Shown piece after piece: positions 43,329-57,665 of a DNA stretch of 64,000 nucleotides; within the stretch, counting starts at the first letter, position 1, and every line of letters starts with the position of its first letter. The notes below the pieces were generated by a model. It did no database searches, had not been told where the DNA came from, and was given only the letters and a program-made list of their open reading frames with translations. The position numbers were made by a program, and so were the translations under genes. The stretch is from Acephala macrosclerotiorum. Taxonomy: Eukaryota > Ascomycota > Leotiomycetes > Helotiales > Mollisiaceae. The stretch lies in NCBI GenBank assembly GCA_014904845.1, contig MU119316.1, positions 62,001 through 126,000 on the forward strand. The letters are read 5' to 3'.

Positions 43329-46300
43329 AATAAATAAAATAATATAATTAATATTAAAATAAATTTAAATAAAAAAACTATTAATAAATTTATTATATAT
43401 AGTATTATAAATTATAAAAATATTTTAAAAAAAATTTCGAAAAATAAATCAAAGAAATATTATTCGTTATAAAAAAAAACTTCGTTTAAAATTTAAAAAA
43501 TCTCTTATACGAACGAGAAATTTAAATACTAAAAAATAAATAATCGATTATTAAAAAATTTAAAAAACTTAGTAAAAATAAAAAGTATTATAAATAAATT
43601 TTTTTTATATAAATATAATAAAAAATTTAATAAATAAAACTTTTATTCAAATATTTTATTTTTATGAAAATCGATTTACGAATTATAATTTTAATAATTT
43701 TTAATTTAATAATCGAATAATTAATATTTCGATTAATTTTCAAATTATAAATTTTTAAATAAAAACTTTTAATAATATAATAAATATTATTTGAAATAAT
43801 TTTTAAAACGATTTTTAAATTAATATAAATAATAATTAAACAAAATACAAAATTAAAACATTTATTTACTTCGATAAATAATTAATATTACGATATTTTT
43901 ATTGTAAAATAATAAAAATAAAAATTGTAAAAAATATAATATAATAAAATTATATATTTTTTTTTTAAAAAATTTTATAAATAATTAATTTCGAGAGTAA
44001 TACTAATTACGTATTTTTTAATATATAAAAAGTTTTTACTTATTATAAACTAATTAATAATTTTTTTTATTTTTATTTTAATTGATTAATTAATTAATTA
44101 ATTTACGAATTACGAATTATTTCAAATAAATTTAATTTATTGATTTATAATTAAATTTTTTTATTTTGTATTTTATTATTTTTTTATATTAATAAAACGA
44201 CGTTAAAAAATAAATTATTTTAATAAATTTTATTAAAAATTAATTAATTATATTATTTGAAATTAAATAATTTAATTATAAAATTACAAAATTATAAAAA
44301 TTACATATTAAATTACTTGAAATAATTAATATTAAAATAAATATAAAAAAAAAAATTATTTGTAATAATTATTTACAATAATTAATTTTATTTTTAATAA
44401 AAATTGAAATATAAAAAAAGAAATTATTTTATTGTTTTATATTTTAATTTTAATTTTTTTAAAAATCGCAATTCGCGAATTATTTATAATCGTTTTTAAA
44501 TTAAAATAAAAAAATTAAAATAAAAAACTTTAATCGAAAAAAATCGATTAAAAAAATATTTATTTAAAAAATACATTTTATTAAAACGAATAAAAGAATA
44601 AAATTTTAAATAAAAATTAAAATAAATATTTTTTTACAAAAAAATAATATAAATAAAAATTAATTTTCAAAATAAATTTTATTTAAAAATAATAATTTGA
44701 AAATTTATATTTTTAAATTATCAAATTAATTTTTAATTTAAAAATCAAAATTAGTAAATTATTTATATTAAAATTTATTTTTTTCAATAAAAATTTTTTT
44801 TATTTTAATTATATTATTAATTTTTTTTAAAAAAAATTTTATAAATAATAAAAAAAATTTTTTAAAAATATAAAATTTCGAAAAATATATATTCGTATTA
44901 AAATTATAAATACTTTTTTTTGAAGTTTTTAAAATATTTTAATTCAAAAAAAATAATATTACGATTTTTTTAAAATAATACAATAATATATACAAAAACT
45001 ATAAAATTATTTCAAAAATCAAAAAAATACAATTTTTATAATATATTAATTCGATTTACAAAAAGTAAATTTAATTTATATTAAAATATAATATTAAAAA
45101 CTATTTAAAAAAAAAATTTCACGAATACAATTAAAAATATTATTAAATAAATATAAAGTTTTTATATAAAATTATTAATCAATTTATAAAAAAACTTTTA
45201 ATAATAAAAATATATATAAATTTATTCGATTAAATATTTAAAAAATTAATTAAACGAAATAAATTAAATAAATAATATTAAAAACGTAAATTTATAAAAA
45301 AAAATTTAATATATATTAAAAAACGAATTTTCAAAAAAAAACGATTACAAATCAATAGAAATATTTATTTATAATTATAATAAAATATATAAAAAAATAA
45401 TTATTATATATAAATATAAAAAAAAAACAATAATACAATAAAATTAATAATTTAAAATATTTGAAAATTTAATAAAAATATTTAAATATTATAATATAAA
45501 AAATAATTTTAAATACAATTAATAATTTATTATTTTTTATTTTATTCGAATTATTTATAAAAAAAATTCAATAAAAAATATATATAATTACTAAAAAAAT
45601 TTATATCAAATTTCAATTTTCGATTTTACATATTATTTAAATTTAAAAAACTCAATAAATATTTATATTAAAATTTTTAATTTAAATAAATAATTTTATT
45701 AAAAAATTAAAATTTTTTTTTTTTTGAATTATTTAATAATTTAAAATCGCTTTAAGCGTTAATATTATAAAAATATTTTAAAAATTAAATAATATTATAA
45801 TTTTTATAAATTAAAATTAAAATTAATTTGTTTTTTTTACGAAAATATAAACGAAAATTTTTTTTAATTATAAATAAAAAAAATATAATAATATAAAAAA
45901 AAATAAATATAAAATTTTATATAATTTAATATTAATTAAATTTTTGTAAAATATATTATTAATTATTTAAAAAAATGTAATAAAAATCAATATTATATAT
46001 AATAATTAATAAAACGAATAATATTATTTCGAGTATTTCAAATAAATAAAAAATAAAAAAATCGATTTTTTTATTAATTATTTTTTCGTAAATCGCTATT
46101 TATTTATAAATAAATTAATTAATCGTAAATATTATTATTAAAAAAACGATTAATAATATTATAATTTTTAAAATCGTAATCGATTTTTATAATCGTTTAT
46201 ATTTAAAAATAATTAATATTAATATAATCAAATTATAAAACAAATAATTAAAAAAAATTTTAATTACAATTTTAATAAACGTTTTAAAAATATATAAAAA

Positions 46301-46985
46301 ATATAAAAATTTATTCAATTTATTATTTAAAAAAAAAATCAAATTAATATTAATAAATTCTTTTTTAAAAAAATCAAATTTATTATTATATATTTTTAAT
46401 AATAATAATATTAACGTTCAAAGTTTTAATAAAACGATTATTAATAAATATAATAATAATAAAAAAATAAAAAATAAAATTCAAAATACACAAAAAAAAC
46501 AAAAATAAAAAACGAAAATAAAAAAAAAATATATATATAATTATTAATTAATAATAAAAAAACAGTATTTATTATTTGATTTTAATAAATATTAAAATTA
46601 TTATAATAAAAAAAATATTTAAAATTAATTTTATAAAAATAAATTTTTTGTTATTAATTAAAAAAAAATATATTATTATTATTTTTAAATTATATTTTAA
46701 TTTATTTAAATTAATTAATTGAAATAAAAAATACGAAATATTAAATATTAAAATAAAATATTATATTATTTTTACGTATATAATTGGAAATTTTAATAAT
46801 ATTATTATAAATATTAAAAAATTTTAATTGTTTATTATTATTAAATAAAATTTCGAATTTGTTGAAATAATAATTATAAAAATAAAAATTGAATATAAAA
46901 TTAAATATAAAATTTTTTTTTTTTTTATAAATAATATAAATTTTTTTTTTAAAATAATTATTTGTTATTACAATAAAAATAATAA
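43329..46985. other. Extremely AT-rich block, no genes
   Basis: Composition is nearly pure A/T, with few C or G outside CG dinucleotides. No gene, transposase or repeat boundary can be read. It ends abruptly at about 46,985, where GC content rises. Confidence 0.7.
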
Positions 46986-47718
46986 TTTGTAAACGATCAA
47001 ACGACAAAATCGCATGCGAAAACCGCGATCGTCGTATCAAATAAAGCGCGCGCACGGGTCGAGCGCCGCTTTCGCGGAGTATAAAGTTCGTGCGACGTTC
47101 TTTTTCTTTTTCTTTTCTTTTTACACAATTCAACAATACTTGTGCTCGCGACGCTAGACTTACCTTGTCCACTCCTGTACGCGCTTTGCTTTCGGCCCTT
47201 CTATTTAGTCCAAGCTCACTTAGTGAGTTACACTACAATTGAGATTCATGCGTCGAGTAAGATTTCTCGATCGCCTCTCTCAAATTTCGATACTGCGGAC
47301 TTTTTGCGACGCCGATAATCGCTTTAGATTTGCCTCGCATTGACTCAAATACAAACTGAGTTAGCGCTAAATACTCTCGATTTATTTCGTCGTTGTACTA
47401 TCACGGATTTTATACTATAATCTCTCGAAGATTGAGATACTGCGAGACTTAGTCTACACGCATTGTAATACGGCAGTCAGTTATTGAAATGTTTTATGGT
47501 GACGCGATCTGATTTCTGTTTAGTTGCGCCGTTAGTAAATGACGTGTCGAGACGCTTTTTAATGAGTTTCTTTGTCGCAGTACGTTTCATATTCGTTTTG
47601 ATTACGCGGATTTGGATTAAATTCGAGACGACAGAATATCGAACTACGTTCGTTATAAGATTAGCAATTGAGACATCAAACGACGAGAAAGACTTAGATT
47701 GTACCAGTTTGCCTGGAA

Positions 47719-47890
47719 TCTTCGCACGGGCGAATAGAGCAATATTCGAAGTCATGCGATTTCTTCTCGCGTCAATTGCTCGCATAAGAATTGAGATACC
47801 GACGACGAGAATACTTGAAATGTGTAAATCTATTTAAAACCTTCGAATAAGCGAATGCGATAGTATTCGAGATTATACGACTTCTCTATT
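47719..47890 (+). repeat. Two degenerate copies of a 50-bp unit
   Basis: The segments starting CTTCGCACGGGCGAATAGAG (47,720) and CTTCGAATAAGCGAATGCGA (47,841) align over about 50 bp, 121 bp apart, sharing GCGAAT, TATTCGA and the following ACTTCTC-type block. Confidence 0.45.
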
Positions 47891-50861
47891 TTTTCGATTA
47901 TTACTACTTTTTTATTCGACTTTTCGCGACCTCGCCAATGATCGAGAAATGATACTAAGATCGGTCGATTGTAGTGGATAGCGAAGGATAGTAACTGCGG
48001 ATGGACATTTTTCGGTATAAGAGTGCAAAATCGAAGATCTTAGGATTTTGCAACTGCGGTGAATCTCTTTAAGCGAGAGAGAAGTAGTATTGACGCTAAA
48101 GCATTTTTGACAGTAAAAAACGTTAAGAGAGAGAAGAGAATGGCACACTAAGAGCGTACAGTAGGTCGCAGAGCGTATTCCGATTTTGCGAGAGCAGTGC
48201 GAGAAACCTAATATGAATTTTTTGATTTTCCTTTTTACTATTTTTCTGTAGTTCGATTTGTGTAATTAGTAGTGAACCGAGAATTTCTTGAATACTTTCA
48301 ATCGTTTTTACGCGCTCGAAATAGATACTTTTGCTTTTAAACCGTATATTTATGTGTCAACTTTTCTACGTTTTAAGAGCGCAATAAACCGTCGCAAACT
48401 TGCCTCGAAATCAGTTAATATTTTCGACAAACTCTAGTGCACTAAATCGAGTAATACAAAACTCAGCACGTCGCAATCAATAGTAGTAGTTAGCGAGCTT
48501 GAAATTCGAAGTAAATTCTGAGATCGAGATATTTAGACTAGTAGTAATAGTAATTAACTTTGGACATTTGAACAGAGAACGGTATAATTACCGATGAAAA
48601 CGACGACGATTACGATTTTTTTTTTATCGAACAATTGCTATATATTACGCTCTAGAGAGAAAGCTTTACAGTAAAGAATCAGCGTTCGAATAATACAGTT
48701 TTCAGGATTAAGAATGCAATTGTAAAAAAGAGAAACGGCTCTTTTAATAATAACGAGTCGATACTAAGTAGTAACTCAGGCGATAGTTTAAGTGAATACG
48801 CTTTTATTACTCTATATCGTGAAAACAGACGACTAGTTTCTCTAATATAGCGTAGAAGATCCAATTGTGCAATTGGACAATGACGACTCAAATGTCTCTG
48901 AAACCGAAGTCGATGACAATAGTTCTTATATCGAAAGCGCAACGATAGACGAGGACCTTCTCGATAATTCAAAGACTATTATCGAGTCGACAATTTCGAT
49001 CTTTTTCAGCAATTTTAATATATAGTACGATATTAACGATTTTTTTAAAACGGTACAGCGTTCGCAGCGCTTTAAACGAAAATTTTCGACGTCCGATTTT
49101 ATACGTTTTTATACTTTTTCTTTTTTTCGTGCATCGAGCGAGTTATTGTACGATTACATTAGTGCAACAAACCAATATACGGTCTACGCCAGATTCGAGA
49201 TCACGATATACTCTTTTGCTTATTATTATCAGTTTTCACTTTGTATTAAAGCGTTACCAAAGAATTAGTTTATTCATAAGAATTATTTTTACATTAATCG
49301 AAATTCAGTAAACGAATACGAGTTGAAAATGCTTAACTCTATACTCGATACCGATCTCGTCGATAAAAAGAAGAAATAGTAATAAGAATTGAAATAAAGA
49401 AAAAACGAAGTCTATAGTAAGAACAACGAATTGAAATAAGAAATAAATAATTTGATAATAATAATAACGACCGAAAGCGTCGATAGTACTTATTCATTCG
49501 ACGAAAATGGAAATCTAAGATTAATTGAGCGACAGCGGTTTTTACTTTCTCGCGATCTTTTGCCAAAATCAAGTTATAACGAGATAAAGAGTCGCAATAA
49601 TAACGACGAAAAATTTAATGACAACAAAGTCGACTCAAAGAAAAATAATGAAAAATTACGTTTTATAAAGTGAAAACGATTGTTTTCATTTTACGACGAT
49701 TTAATGCAAAAAAAGCGCAAATACCGTTTTTAATAAAAGTCTATTTACTAACATAGACTATACTCCAAGTACTATCGACGCTCTTTTAAATTTTACTCTT
49801 TTTATAATCAAAGTTCGACAATCGCTGCGATTTCTAGTATCAAAAGTCAATTATTTTCGTTAGCGCCTTTTGTACTACACGCTATACATACAAACATATC
49901 GCTCGATTACTACAATTTTAATCGATCGTTCAAAAGCGTTCTATCGACGCTAATTGAAATTACGTTCCGTTTACTCTTTTCACACTATTACTTTTTTATA
50001 GTAGTAATTCGAGATAATTGTAACGAGTGAAAAATTTCTTTTAATTAAATCGCTCGATTTATCGAAAGTATCGATTATATAGAGAAGATCGACGATTTTA
50101 CTATTAAACCGATAAAACAATATTCGTTTTATTTGATTGGTTTTAGTCGGTATACTTTGTTCCAATTTTCGTTTAATAAAGAAATTGTATCGACGACGCG
50201 TTCTCGATCTCAGGATAGTAGAGCTATTAATACTGGGATTTTTACATCGCGAAATAAGTCGTCAAATAGTGACGACAGTGGATTGAGCGATAGTAATCTC
50301 GAGTCTAGTAGCGACGATAACGAGTATTCGAGCGGGGACGAATAGAGCCGTTCGAGCACGAGCAAGTATAGTCGATGGAATGGCATAGACGAGCAGCGCT
50401 TATTAGTATACAAAAAAAAAGACAAGTTTTAGAATTGAATCTTTAAAAAATTTCCAGACAGGACTTCGATTGTAGTATACACACGTTGAACTATAGTATA
50501 GCGCAAAATCAAATAAACTTCTTTCTATAGATAAATAGACGGCAGTTCAAGTTTTATATTTATTTGCTTTTAAGTCTCTACTGGAACGAATATCTAATGA
50601 GAATCTCGTTTTTCTATCGGTTAGTTTCAACGCGAAAGTATAGTACGATCGAGAGAAACGGCGTTCAAAGCGAAGAAAATTGAGTATTAATAGAATTGGA
50701 TAATTATTAAAACAAAAATAGAGACGAGTAAAGTAAAAGCATTGGTTTTCTTACTATGTATTGTAATAAAAAGTACTAAGATTATTATAAGAATCTTCTC
50801 TTGATTTATATTGTATTAAATTTTTAAATTATTTGTATTATTATTATTGTTATTCTTTCAA

Positions 50862-51022
50862 TTTTTTTTATTTTTTTTCATTTTTCTTTATTTCTTTTTA
50901 TTTTTTTTCATTTCTTCTCATTTCTCTTTATTTCTTTTTATTTCTTCTCATTTCTTCTCATCTTTTCTTATCTCTTCTCATTTCTTCTCATTTTTTCTCA
51001 TTTCTTTTCATTTTTTTTCATT
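50862..51022 (+). repeat. Pyrimidine-rich simple repeat
   Basis: About 160 bp consist almost wholly of T with C, built from TCATTTCTT- and CTTTATTT-like units of 8-12 bp. The two long frames read through it are low-complexity Phe/Ser artefacts. Confidence 0.8.
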
Positions 51023-54000
51023 TTGTATTGCATTTTCAAATTCAAACAATAAACTAAAAATAGAAATAGAAATAGTATTACTACTAGTGAAATGCTTTTT
51101 TAAATCCAAATTCCGCGGTTTATTATTTCTCTTATTATTATTTTTATTATCGTTACTTTTTCTTTAAAACTTATCATTATTTTTAACGTTCAACTCATTG
51201 TCAAATGCGTTACACTCTCAATTAATCTAGTATCCCTAATCGGTTTCATAGTTTTAATTGTTATCTCTTGTCTCGTTATCGTTTATAGAGACTATAAATA
51301 TCAAATTTGACGATCTCGACTTAAATAAAAATTTAATAGCGTGAGTATTTATAAACACATCTTACTAAGCGATGTTTGCAATTCGCTTTCTTTATATATC
51401 GAATACAACTAATGAAATCGTAATCGAAATATTTCGTTTTTCAAAAAGTTTTCTCACAGATTTCTATTTTCAATTTCAATCGTTTTAATTCAATTTTGAC
51501 TTCCAATTTCAACGCTTTTCAAGCTATTTATTTCTAAGAATTTTTTCGCGTAGATTCGTATATCGATCTATTACGACTAATATTTTGAGATTAGAAAACT
51601 TATTATGAAATTGCGTACTTTTAAACTCGTATTTAATAGTATCAATAAACTTCTTTAAATTAACGTTAGTAATTATCTCAATATAATTAAACAAACATTA
51701 ATCAAAAATAAAATCTCGTCGTCAAAATAAGTCTATAAATCGAAAATTGTAAACGTCGTACTTCGAATTAAAGTAAATTATTCTTTTAGTGTTTTTCGAT
51801 TATGTTCAAAAGAAATAAATACGATAAAAGTAATCTCGTACGAAAATTCGCGATTTACGATAAACGTATAATACGAGAAATATTAAAAGCGAATATATTT
51901 TACTGTTTTGAGACTTTAAAAGTAAAAAAGTATTGCTATCGAAAAATCGTAATTGAGAAAAAGTTTCTTCTCATATCAAATATCGAATTTCGATAGGCAA
52001 TTTTTAAAAACTAAAGAAACTTTTAATCTTTTTACAATAGTTCAAAAATTTTAAAGCATTTTGTAATAATTAATTTCTTATTTTAATGTTTTAATTCGTG
52101 TTTTTAGAATTATTGATTTTTTTATATTACGCGTTATTATTTGTTTTTATTCTTTTTATATTTGAGATACTTTCATTGAAATTTAGTACAATATTTTCTT
52201 TTAATCGCTTTAAAATTCAAGAGAAAAAAAAATGCTTTGTTTAACTCGATAGATTTCTATAGACGACTAATACAAAAATTATACAAAAAACGTTTTTAAA
52301 AAATCTCGTGTCAAAATTTATTTGTTTTTTCTCTAATTACTTTCTTTTTCATTTCTGTATTTTTTTCAATTTTTGCTTTCTACTTTTTTTCGAAGTACTC
52401 TACTAACAAATAAAAGATTTCAAAGATTTTATTTAATGCATTTTTTGAACGTCGTAATTCTACAATATATAAAAATATAAATAGAAAACAAAAAGACTTT
52501 TCGACTATATATTTTCTACAATCAACAAAATTGTCCTTTGAATTGATAATATTCTATACTCTCGAAGACTCACGAGACTAAAACTTTTATTTGAAAAGAA
52601 TCAAATCTATAGTTATTATAGAATGTACATTTCGTAGAAAAATGAAATATTGTTTGACGTTAATAATATATATTATAAAGAGATTTCAATATATTTCTAC
52701 AAAACGCATAAAGTAATTTATCAATTTTTTATTTACACTCAAACATACCAAAGTATTATCAGCGAACTTTGATTACAATTTACTAATATTTTTCAAGTAT
52801 TCGCCGTTCGAAAAAACGTTTACAATTGAGATCTCGATAAAGAATCTGTCTACAAATTCTGTATTTGATTTTATCAATTCCTGCGAAATATTTTTTTAAA
52901 TACTTTTTTAGAGAAAAAAATCGATTAAAAAAAGTATAAACTATTTTAAATCAATCTCGTATACGATTTTCGATTTGAAACGTACATCTAAAATTGAAAA
53001 CTTTTAATCGACTAATACAATGCTAAAGTATCGCTTTTTAAACTGTTGTGCGATCGAATCAAAGAAAAATCGAAAGATTTCAAAGAAATCAAACGAAGTA
53101 TCAAAGAATATCGCGATCGATATTATTCAACGTAGTAAAAACTGTTAAAAGAACAATGTTTACTTATTTATATTAGTAATACATAATTCTCATACAAAGA
53201 CAAAAACTTGCTTTTTCAAGCAATAATAATTAATCAATTACTATTCTGTGCTTTTGAGCGAGTTGAACAAAGTTATTGCGGAAATTGAGTAGTGCGTCGA
53301 GAAATTCTAAAATAATATTACATTGATACTTATAGCGTTATACTATTCAGTCTAGAAATGTAGACTTGCAAAATACTAAGTAAATCTAATAATCGAGTTT
53401 TTCGACGACTACGAAAATATTTGAAAAAAACAAAATCGAAAAAAGCTAATTTTTTTTCTATTTTAAAGTATGTAAAAACGGTCTTCGTTTGATAATAATC
53501 ACGATTGTCTCCGCCGTAAATAATAAAGAGTCGCAATAAGATTCTTCGATAATTTTATCTCGATAAAAGAATTTCAAAAAAGCGTTTAATTAATTTCTCG
53601 ATCTTTTAGAAAATAAAATAATAGCGATCGTAAAATTTGAAAAAAAAAAAAATTTAATAATACGTATAATGAAAAAGAAATCGTGTGAGATTCGAAAGAT
53701 TTCTATAATTGTTTTTTTCTACCAATGAAAAAAATTGATAATAGAATAATTAAAAAGAAATACTATTAATAGTCGGTCTATCGTTTAATTAGTATCGAGT
53801 AAATAAGCGCTCGAAGAAGTAGTCGTTTCGTAGATAGAAAAAGAGATCATCGATTGTTTTTGCAAGTAAAATGCAAATTCCGAAGACGATATAATAGTGG
53901 ACGCTCTAGTAATAAAAAGAAATAAAATCTGTAGTTCGCAAATAGAGAAGAAAAAGCAATAAATGGAAAAGCAATTTGCTTCGTTTTGCAAGTATTTTTT

Positions 54001-54220
54001 ATATGCACTATTTATTTTAACGTTTTCGTTTAAAATCGTCGCTAGAGACATCGAATTTCAAACTCAGATCAAGAAATGGATTAAGACTTAAGAATATTTC
54101 TCGAGCGCTTTCTACAATTAAAACCAATAAAAAAAAGAGAAACAATTGGTAATTATAAGCGTTGAACTCATACAATGGAAATCAATAAGCAAATATAATC
54201 GAAACACGCTGTATTAATAC

Positions 54221-54300
54221 CTAGTGCACTTTAATAGTGTTTAGTGTACTCTGGCAATGTTTAGCGCACTCTGGCAATGCCTAGTGTACTGTGTCAATGA
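54221..54300 (+). repeat. Four tandem copies of a 20-bp unit
   Basis: The units start at 54,221, 54,241, 54,261 and 54,281 and follow the pattern YTAGYGYACTCTGGCAATGY. The period is exactly 20 bp, and the first and last copies are the most diverged. Confidence 0.8.
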
Positions 54301-54974
54301 TTAGCGTTGTATTCTCACTTGAGAGTTGAATTAGAATTGTTTGATAAAGAATATTCGTTCGAGATATTACAATATCGCAAAAAGATTAACTAGAAACGAG
54401 TAAAGCGCAGAAAAAACAAATCATTACTCTATAAAAGAATAAAACAAAACAATTTGTCGAATATATTTAAATAAGTGTAATAATACTAATTCTATGTCTC
54501 GAAATTATAAAAGTGATTTCTTTAGTATTTTAACAATACTAATAAACTATTTTCAATTGTATTTCTTTTTACTGTACAAATAACCAGTAGTAAAAAGCAG
54601 TAGTGAAACGATTTGCTAATAAGATATTAGTCTCAAGAGAAAACCGAAGCAAATAATTCTACGTAGAATAAAACGTAAAATAAAAAATTCAAATAACGAT
54701 ATTTGTTTAATAATACTGGAAAATTGTATAAAAAGAACGTCTATTTACTATTATTTGTCTTTATATATACATTCAAAGGTCAAGTTTGATCGTTTCTCGA
54801 ATATGTATACAGATCTAATATTCGTTTCTCAAGTACTTTTTTGTATGATCTTTTACAAATTGTACTATTTAAAACGTATCAATTAATAAAACGCGAAACG
54901 GCAAATCGATTTATATAGACTTCGACCAGTGAGAAAAAAACGATTGATTTTTTCTACTTTTTTTTATTTTTTTT

Positions 54975-54976
<2 letters not shown>

Positions 54977-55019
<43 letters not shown>
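54977..55019 (-). repeat. 43-bp homopolymer T (A on the minus strand)
   Basis: An uninterrupted run of 43 T is flanked by further T-rich sequence from 54,953. On the minus strand this would be a poly-A tail, which could mark the 3' end of a LINE lying at higher coordinates. No reverse transcriptase could be read there, so a simple repeat is equally possible. Confidence 0.8.
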
Positions 55020-55021
<2 letters not shown>

Positions 55022-56338
55022 TTTTTTCTTTTTTTTAAATCAAAAAAAGAACTTTAAATAATATTAAAACAATTATTCGAAAGTCATAATAATGATCGTT
55101 ATTATAATTTTTCTTTGTATAATTATTATCGATTTTATCTCAAAATATAAATAGACTTTTGAAATCGGTATTTAATTACAAATACAACAAAAACGAATAA
55201 AGTATCGAATAAAGGATTTTAACGTCGTTTATTTCGTCGTAGAATATTAGTTTTCAATTTAGTAAATCGAGAGACTTTTTTTATTTACTATCGTTTACAT
55301 TTTAAATTTTTCGACGTTTTATTTATTTTTTACTATTTCGTATATCGCTCTTCGCAATTATAATAACAATTTTGCATATTAAATATAATTGCCTTTTTAA
55401 ACAAATTATATTGTTTGCTTTATTAGGATTTTAGTCTTATTAAATGCGAGTTTAAAAAGATATTTTAATAATAATCGAAATCGAGATTGTAATTTAACGA
55501 TTAATCTCGTAAAAAGTTTTTAAAAAAGCACAAAACAATATTAATACTACAAAATCTCTTAGTAATTTAACGCAAGTTATTAATAATATAGCAAATTCTA
55601 TTGTTTAAATATATACGCAAAGAATACTATTAATATACTTTCGTCAAATACAACAAAAATATAATTGTCTCGATTTAAATCGCGCGTTTGTAAAACTTCG
55701 AATAATACTCAAAGAAAAAACATCTCTAGTAAATAGAATAAGAAACTAGTAACGTCGATAATTATTCCGATTCACGTATTGACCACGCGATATTATTAGT
55801 ATTTGATTAGAGATTAAAAGTTTTTTGATATTATAGTACGCTATTTCTTTTAATCAAGGAGCGAAGTAATATCGTCGATGACTAATTTCACTAGATACTT
55901 ATCACGAAATTAGTTAGACTCAAATATCAAAAAAAGCTAAACAAGAAAATTTTAGCGACAAAATCTAGTGAGAAGAATATTATATTAGAAGATGTGCAAA
56001 GTCATATAAAAAGTAAATAGAAATATAAAGAGACTTTCGCTGACTATAAGTAGTTCGATAAGAGAAATTATATTATCTATTAACAAATCGAGCAAAATAT
56101 AATAGATGTAAATTTGACAATTACGAAATGTATTATTTTTCTTATTGGAAATAAATTCAAAGTCGACGAAAAACTAGTAATTATGCGAAATGAAGAATAC
56201 TTAATAGAAAATAAAAAAATAATTCAATTGCAAAGATATATAGTCGTTGTAATTATCGATCAAAATTAATATCGTTCTTTATTAATTACGGACTTTTAAA
56301 GTTGAAAACTATTTTGCTTTTGCATTTGTGCGTTTTGA

Positions 56339-56640
56339 GAATCATATTTGTTAAATCGACTTCGCGTGAAATCTCGTTCTGTGAATAGTCATTGTGCGTT
56401 TTAATCGATTTGAAGTAGTTCGAAATTATATTTGTAAAATCGATTTTATATAAATTCTTTTTTCGTGAATTTCTATTGGAATTGCTCGAAATTATATTTG
56501 CGAGACTAGTTTTGTATGAACTCTTTTTTCGCGAACTTCTATTGTCTTTTTAAGTCTATCGATTGTAATTGCTAAGAATTATTTATATTTATGTGAGATT
56601 TCGTGTTTTGCAATACAATCTATTGTTTTTCTTAGTCCGA
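56339..56640 (+). repeat. Four degenerate tandem units of 66-85 bp
   Basis: Units begin near 56,341, 56,421, 56,487 and 56,572. Each contains a GAAATTATATTTG-like start, a CTTTTTTCGTGAA-like middle and a TCTATTG-like end. Identity is moderate. Confidence 0.55.
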
Positions 56641-57594
56641 TAATAATTGCTATTGTATATTAATATATTCGAATATTGAAAGATTTTAATAATTCGAGAG
56701 TATTGATTGTAATAAGAAAATTAGTAAAGGCAATAATAATCGGCACACTATTGAAAGAGTAATATCGTCGGCGAATAGTAATCGTAATTCAATTCGAAGT
56801 AATTTTTGTGCAATAATATTCGATACAAAATTTAATTTCTTTTTTTTATTGCGTTGATTAATGTTTGATAAATCGAGATTTGCGATTAAAAAACTCGATG
56901 AAATCTTTGTATTCATTTATAATTAGTAGTAGTTTAAACAGTAGTAAATAATTACTACGAATTTTTCTTTCGCGTTCGAAATCTAAGCAAATAAGAAAAC
57001 GAATCAAAGACGACACTTTTTATTACGTGCATTAGTAGAATGATAACAAAAGTAAAAAAAGAGAACAATACACGTAAAGATTAAAAAAACTTCTCTACAA
57101 ACTCGATTAAAGCGATTTTTTTAAAGATTATTTGAACATTTTTGATCAGTGTAATCAGATCGTTGTTTGAAAGTGAATCGATTTCACGGAAAAGTTTGTA
57201 ATCGTTTTGTTTTGTCGCGATACTAAATACTACAATTTCGTACTTTTTTCTATACTCAAAAAAAAGTTTCTTCGTTCGACTTTTGAGTTTCTTTTGACGA
57301 CAAATTTCGAGTATTGATCGATAATGCTTTAATTTTTTCCAAGATTATTTTAGAGCGAAATAAAAAACGCTTTCAATTTAAAGTAAAGTAATATTAATAA
57401 TTCGAAATTGAACGTAACGAATAGTTTCAAATAATGCATTACGTACTATATGAGGTTTTTTGATAAACGCTATAGTTACTTTCAGATTTTCGTCAAACGA
57501 ATTTTGAAATCTCAAAATAATTTTAATGGACGATCGAAATAGCGTTTTTATTTTCGTGAATATAAAAAAATGAAAAACACAAATAAATCAAACA

Positions 57595-57665
57595 ATGACA
57601 AAAAGCGTTAAACAATGATAAGAAATTCTAGTCAATAGCAAAAAGCGCTAAACAATAATAAAAGT
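57595..57665 (+). repeat. Two copies of a 35-40 bp unit
   Basis: The block CAAAAAGCGYTAAACAATRA occurs at about 57,599 and again at about 57,638, each followed by an A-rich tail. Confidence 0.5.

Larger units (their letters stand above)
46986..54220. other. Moderately AT-rich degraded repeat block
   Basis: No gene is supported. The first 250 bp are the least mutated, with CG-rich words and a CT-rich run. Short frames such as 47,484-47,837 (+), 48,679-48,972 (-) and 50,133-50,345 (+, acidic Ser/Asp-rich) show no domain. The composition differs from the blocks to the left: CA and TG are common, while CC and GG are scarce. It is probably a cluster of transposon relics whose families I cannot name. 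Confidence 0.5.

Noticed and set aside
50847..51167. Phe/Ser-rich frame of 106 codons
   Set aside because: It is read through a pyrimidine simple repeat, so the sequence is low complexity.
54221..54300. Regular repeats considered as a CRISPR array
   Set aside because: The units are directly adjacent with no spacers, and the host is a fungus.
56686..56916. Minus-strand frame containing FADDITL, resembling the YxDD motif of reverse transcriptases
   Set aside because: No other RT motif is found at the right distance on either side, and the surrounding residues are AT-driven Leu/Ile runs. It is probably chance.
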